From Pseudomonas sp. RIT-562 (GTDB lineage Bacteria; Pseudomonadota; Gammaproteobacteria; Pseudomonadales; Pseudomonadaceae): a stretch of DNA of 64,000 nt. Below are positions 63,949 to 64,000 of the stretch, in pieces. Below the pieces are notes generated by a model. The model had not been told where the DNA came from, did no database searches, and saw nothing but the letters and a program-made list of their open reading frames with translations. Made by a program: the position numbers and the translations under genes. Within the stretch, counting starts at the first letter, position 1, and the number at the start of each line of letters is the position of its first letter. Location of the stretch: contig NZ_JAPJIV010000011.1 in the NCBI RefSeq assembly GCF_026241895.1, positions 107,090 through 171,089 of the forward strand. The letters run 5' to 3'.

Positions 63949-64000
63949 AGTTGCGTACCACGAAACGCCTATTCGCGCATTTACTGCCATGTGTTGTAGG

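Larger units (their letters stand above)
31638..64000 (+). mobile_element. Tn7-like transposon with a metal-resistance cargo (left end outside the window)
   Basis: The element has the Tn7 layout: right end next to glmS, then tnsA, tnsB, tnsC and tnsD genes reading inwards, then cargo. The cargo holds copper, Ni/Co and Zn/Cd/Pb resistance genes and runs to the window edge, so the element is longer than 32.3 kb. The tns region looks more AT-rich than the flanking chromosome, and consensus DnaA boxes, frequent before 31.6 kb, nearly vanish. tnsC and the first tnsD carry frameshifts. No tnsE is seen in the window. Confidence 0.9.

Overview
The window is Pseudomonas chromosome, most like the P. 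fluorescens/P. putida side of the genus. It is centred on the replication origin and carries a large Tn7-like metal-resistance island. The genus call rests on the gene order (gyrB-recF-dnaN-dnaA / oriC / rpmH-rnpA-yidD-yidC-mnmE ... mnmG-rsmG-parA-parB-atpIBEFHAGDC-glmU-DeoR-glmS), on parS sites of the Pseudomonas type inside recF, on a Pseudomonas-type REP hairpin, and on protein sequences that read as typical Pseudomonas versions.

Layout. (1) 1-414: 3' end of an OmpR-type response regulator, closed by a bidirectional terminator. (2) 485-6697: dnaA, dnaN, recF and gyrB, all transcribed leftwards, with two parS sites in recF. (3) 6698-7263: oriC, with DnaA boxes, an AT-rich unwinding stretch and the rpmH promoter. 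(4) 7264-11192: rpmH, rnpA, yidD, yidC and mnmE, transcribed rightwards. (5) 11241-15234: an iron cell-surface-signalling set (ECF sigma factor, FecR-type regulator, TonB-dependent receptor) on the minus strand behind a Fur-like box. (6) 15400-15826: a second, oriC-like DnaA-box/AT-rich region that resembles the first one in order and sequence. (7) 15827-20064: mnmG, rsmG, parA, parB. (8) 20110-31613: the complete F1Fo ATP synthase operon, glmU, a DeoR-family regulator and glmS.

(9) 31638-64000 and beyond: a Tn7-like transposon inserted 24 bp after the glmS stop codon, in the canonical Tn7 orientation (right end and tnsA nearest glmS). Three 20-bp repeats at its end resemble the TnsB sites of Tn7R. 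The core is tnsA-tnsB-tnsC-tnsD plus a second tnsD-like gene. tnsC has a probable 1-nt loss in a T run that replaces its C-terminus, and the first tnsD is split by a 10-bp tandem duplication. The cargo is a copper/silver island (DUF2790 protein, DUF411 protein, cytochrome c, CopB, CopA, two PtrA-like small proteins, CopZ-like chaperone, Cu P1B-ATPase, cupredoxin, CopRS, CopCD), a nickel/cobalt unit (RcnR-type sensor and DmeF-type exporter) and a Zn/Cd/Pb unit (MerR-type regulator, P1B-2 ATPase, LspA, AraC-type regulator, CDF exporter). An orphan flagellar rod gene (flgB) and a sterol-desaturase-type hydroxylase are also present. The left end of the element lies outside the window.

How it works together. 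Five well-matched copies of an ATTAC(A/T)-N4-TGTCAG box precede the copper genes and suggest one CopR regulon. Two matching MerR-type operators with 19-bp spacers precede the P1B-2 ATPase and the CDF exporter and suggest one Zn/Cd/Pb regulon. Consensus DnaA boxes are frequent in the 31.6 kb of native chromosome (at least 20 found by eye) and almost absent from the inserted 32 kb.
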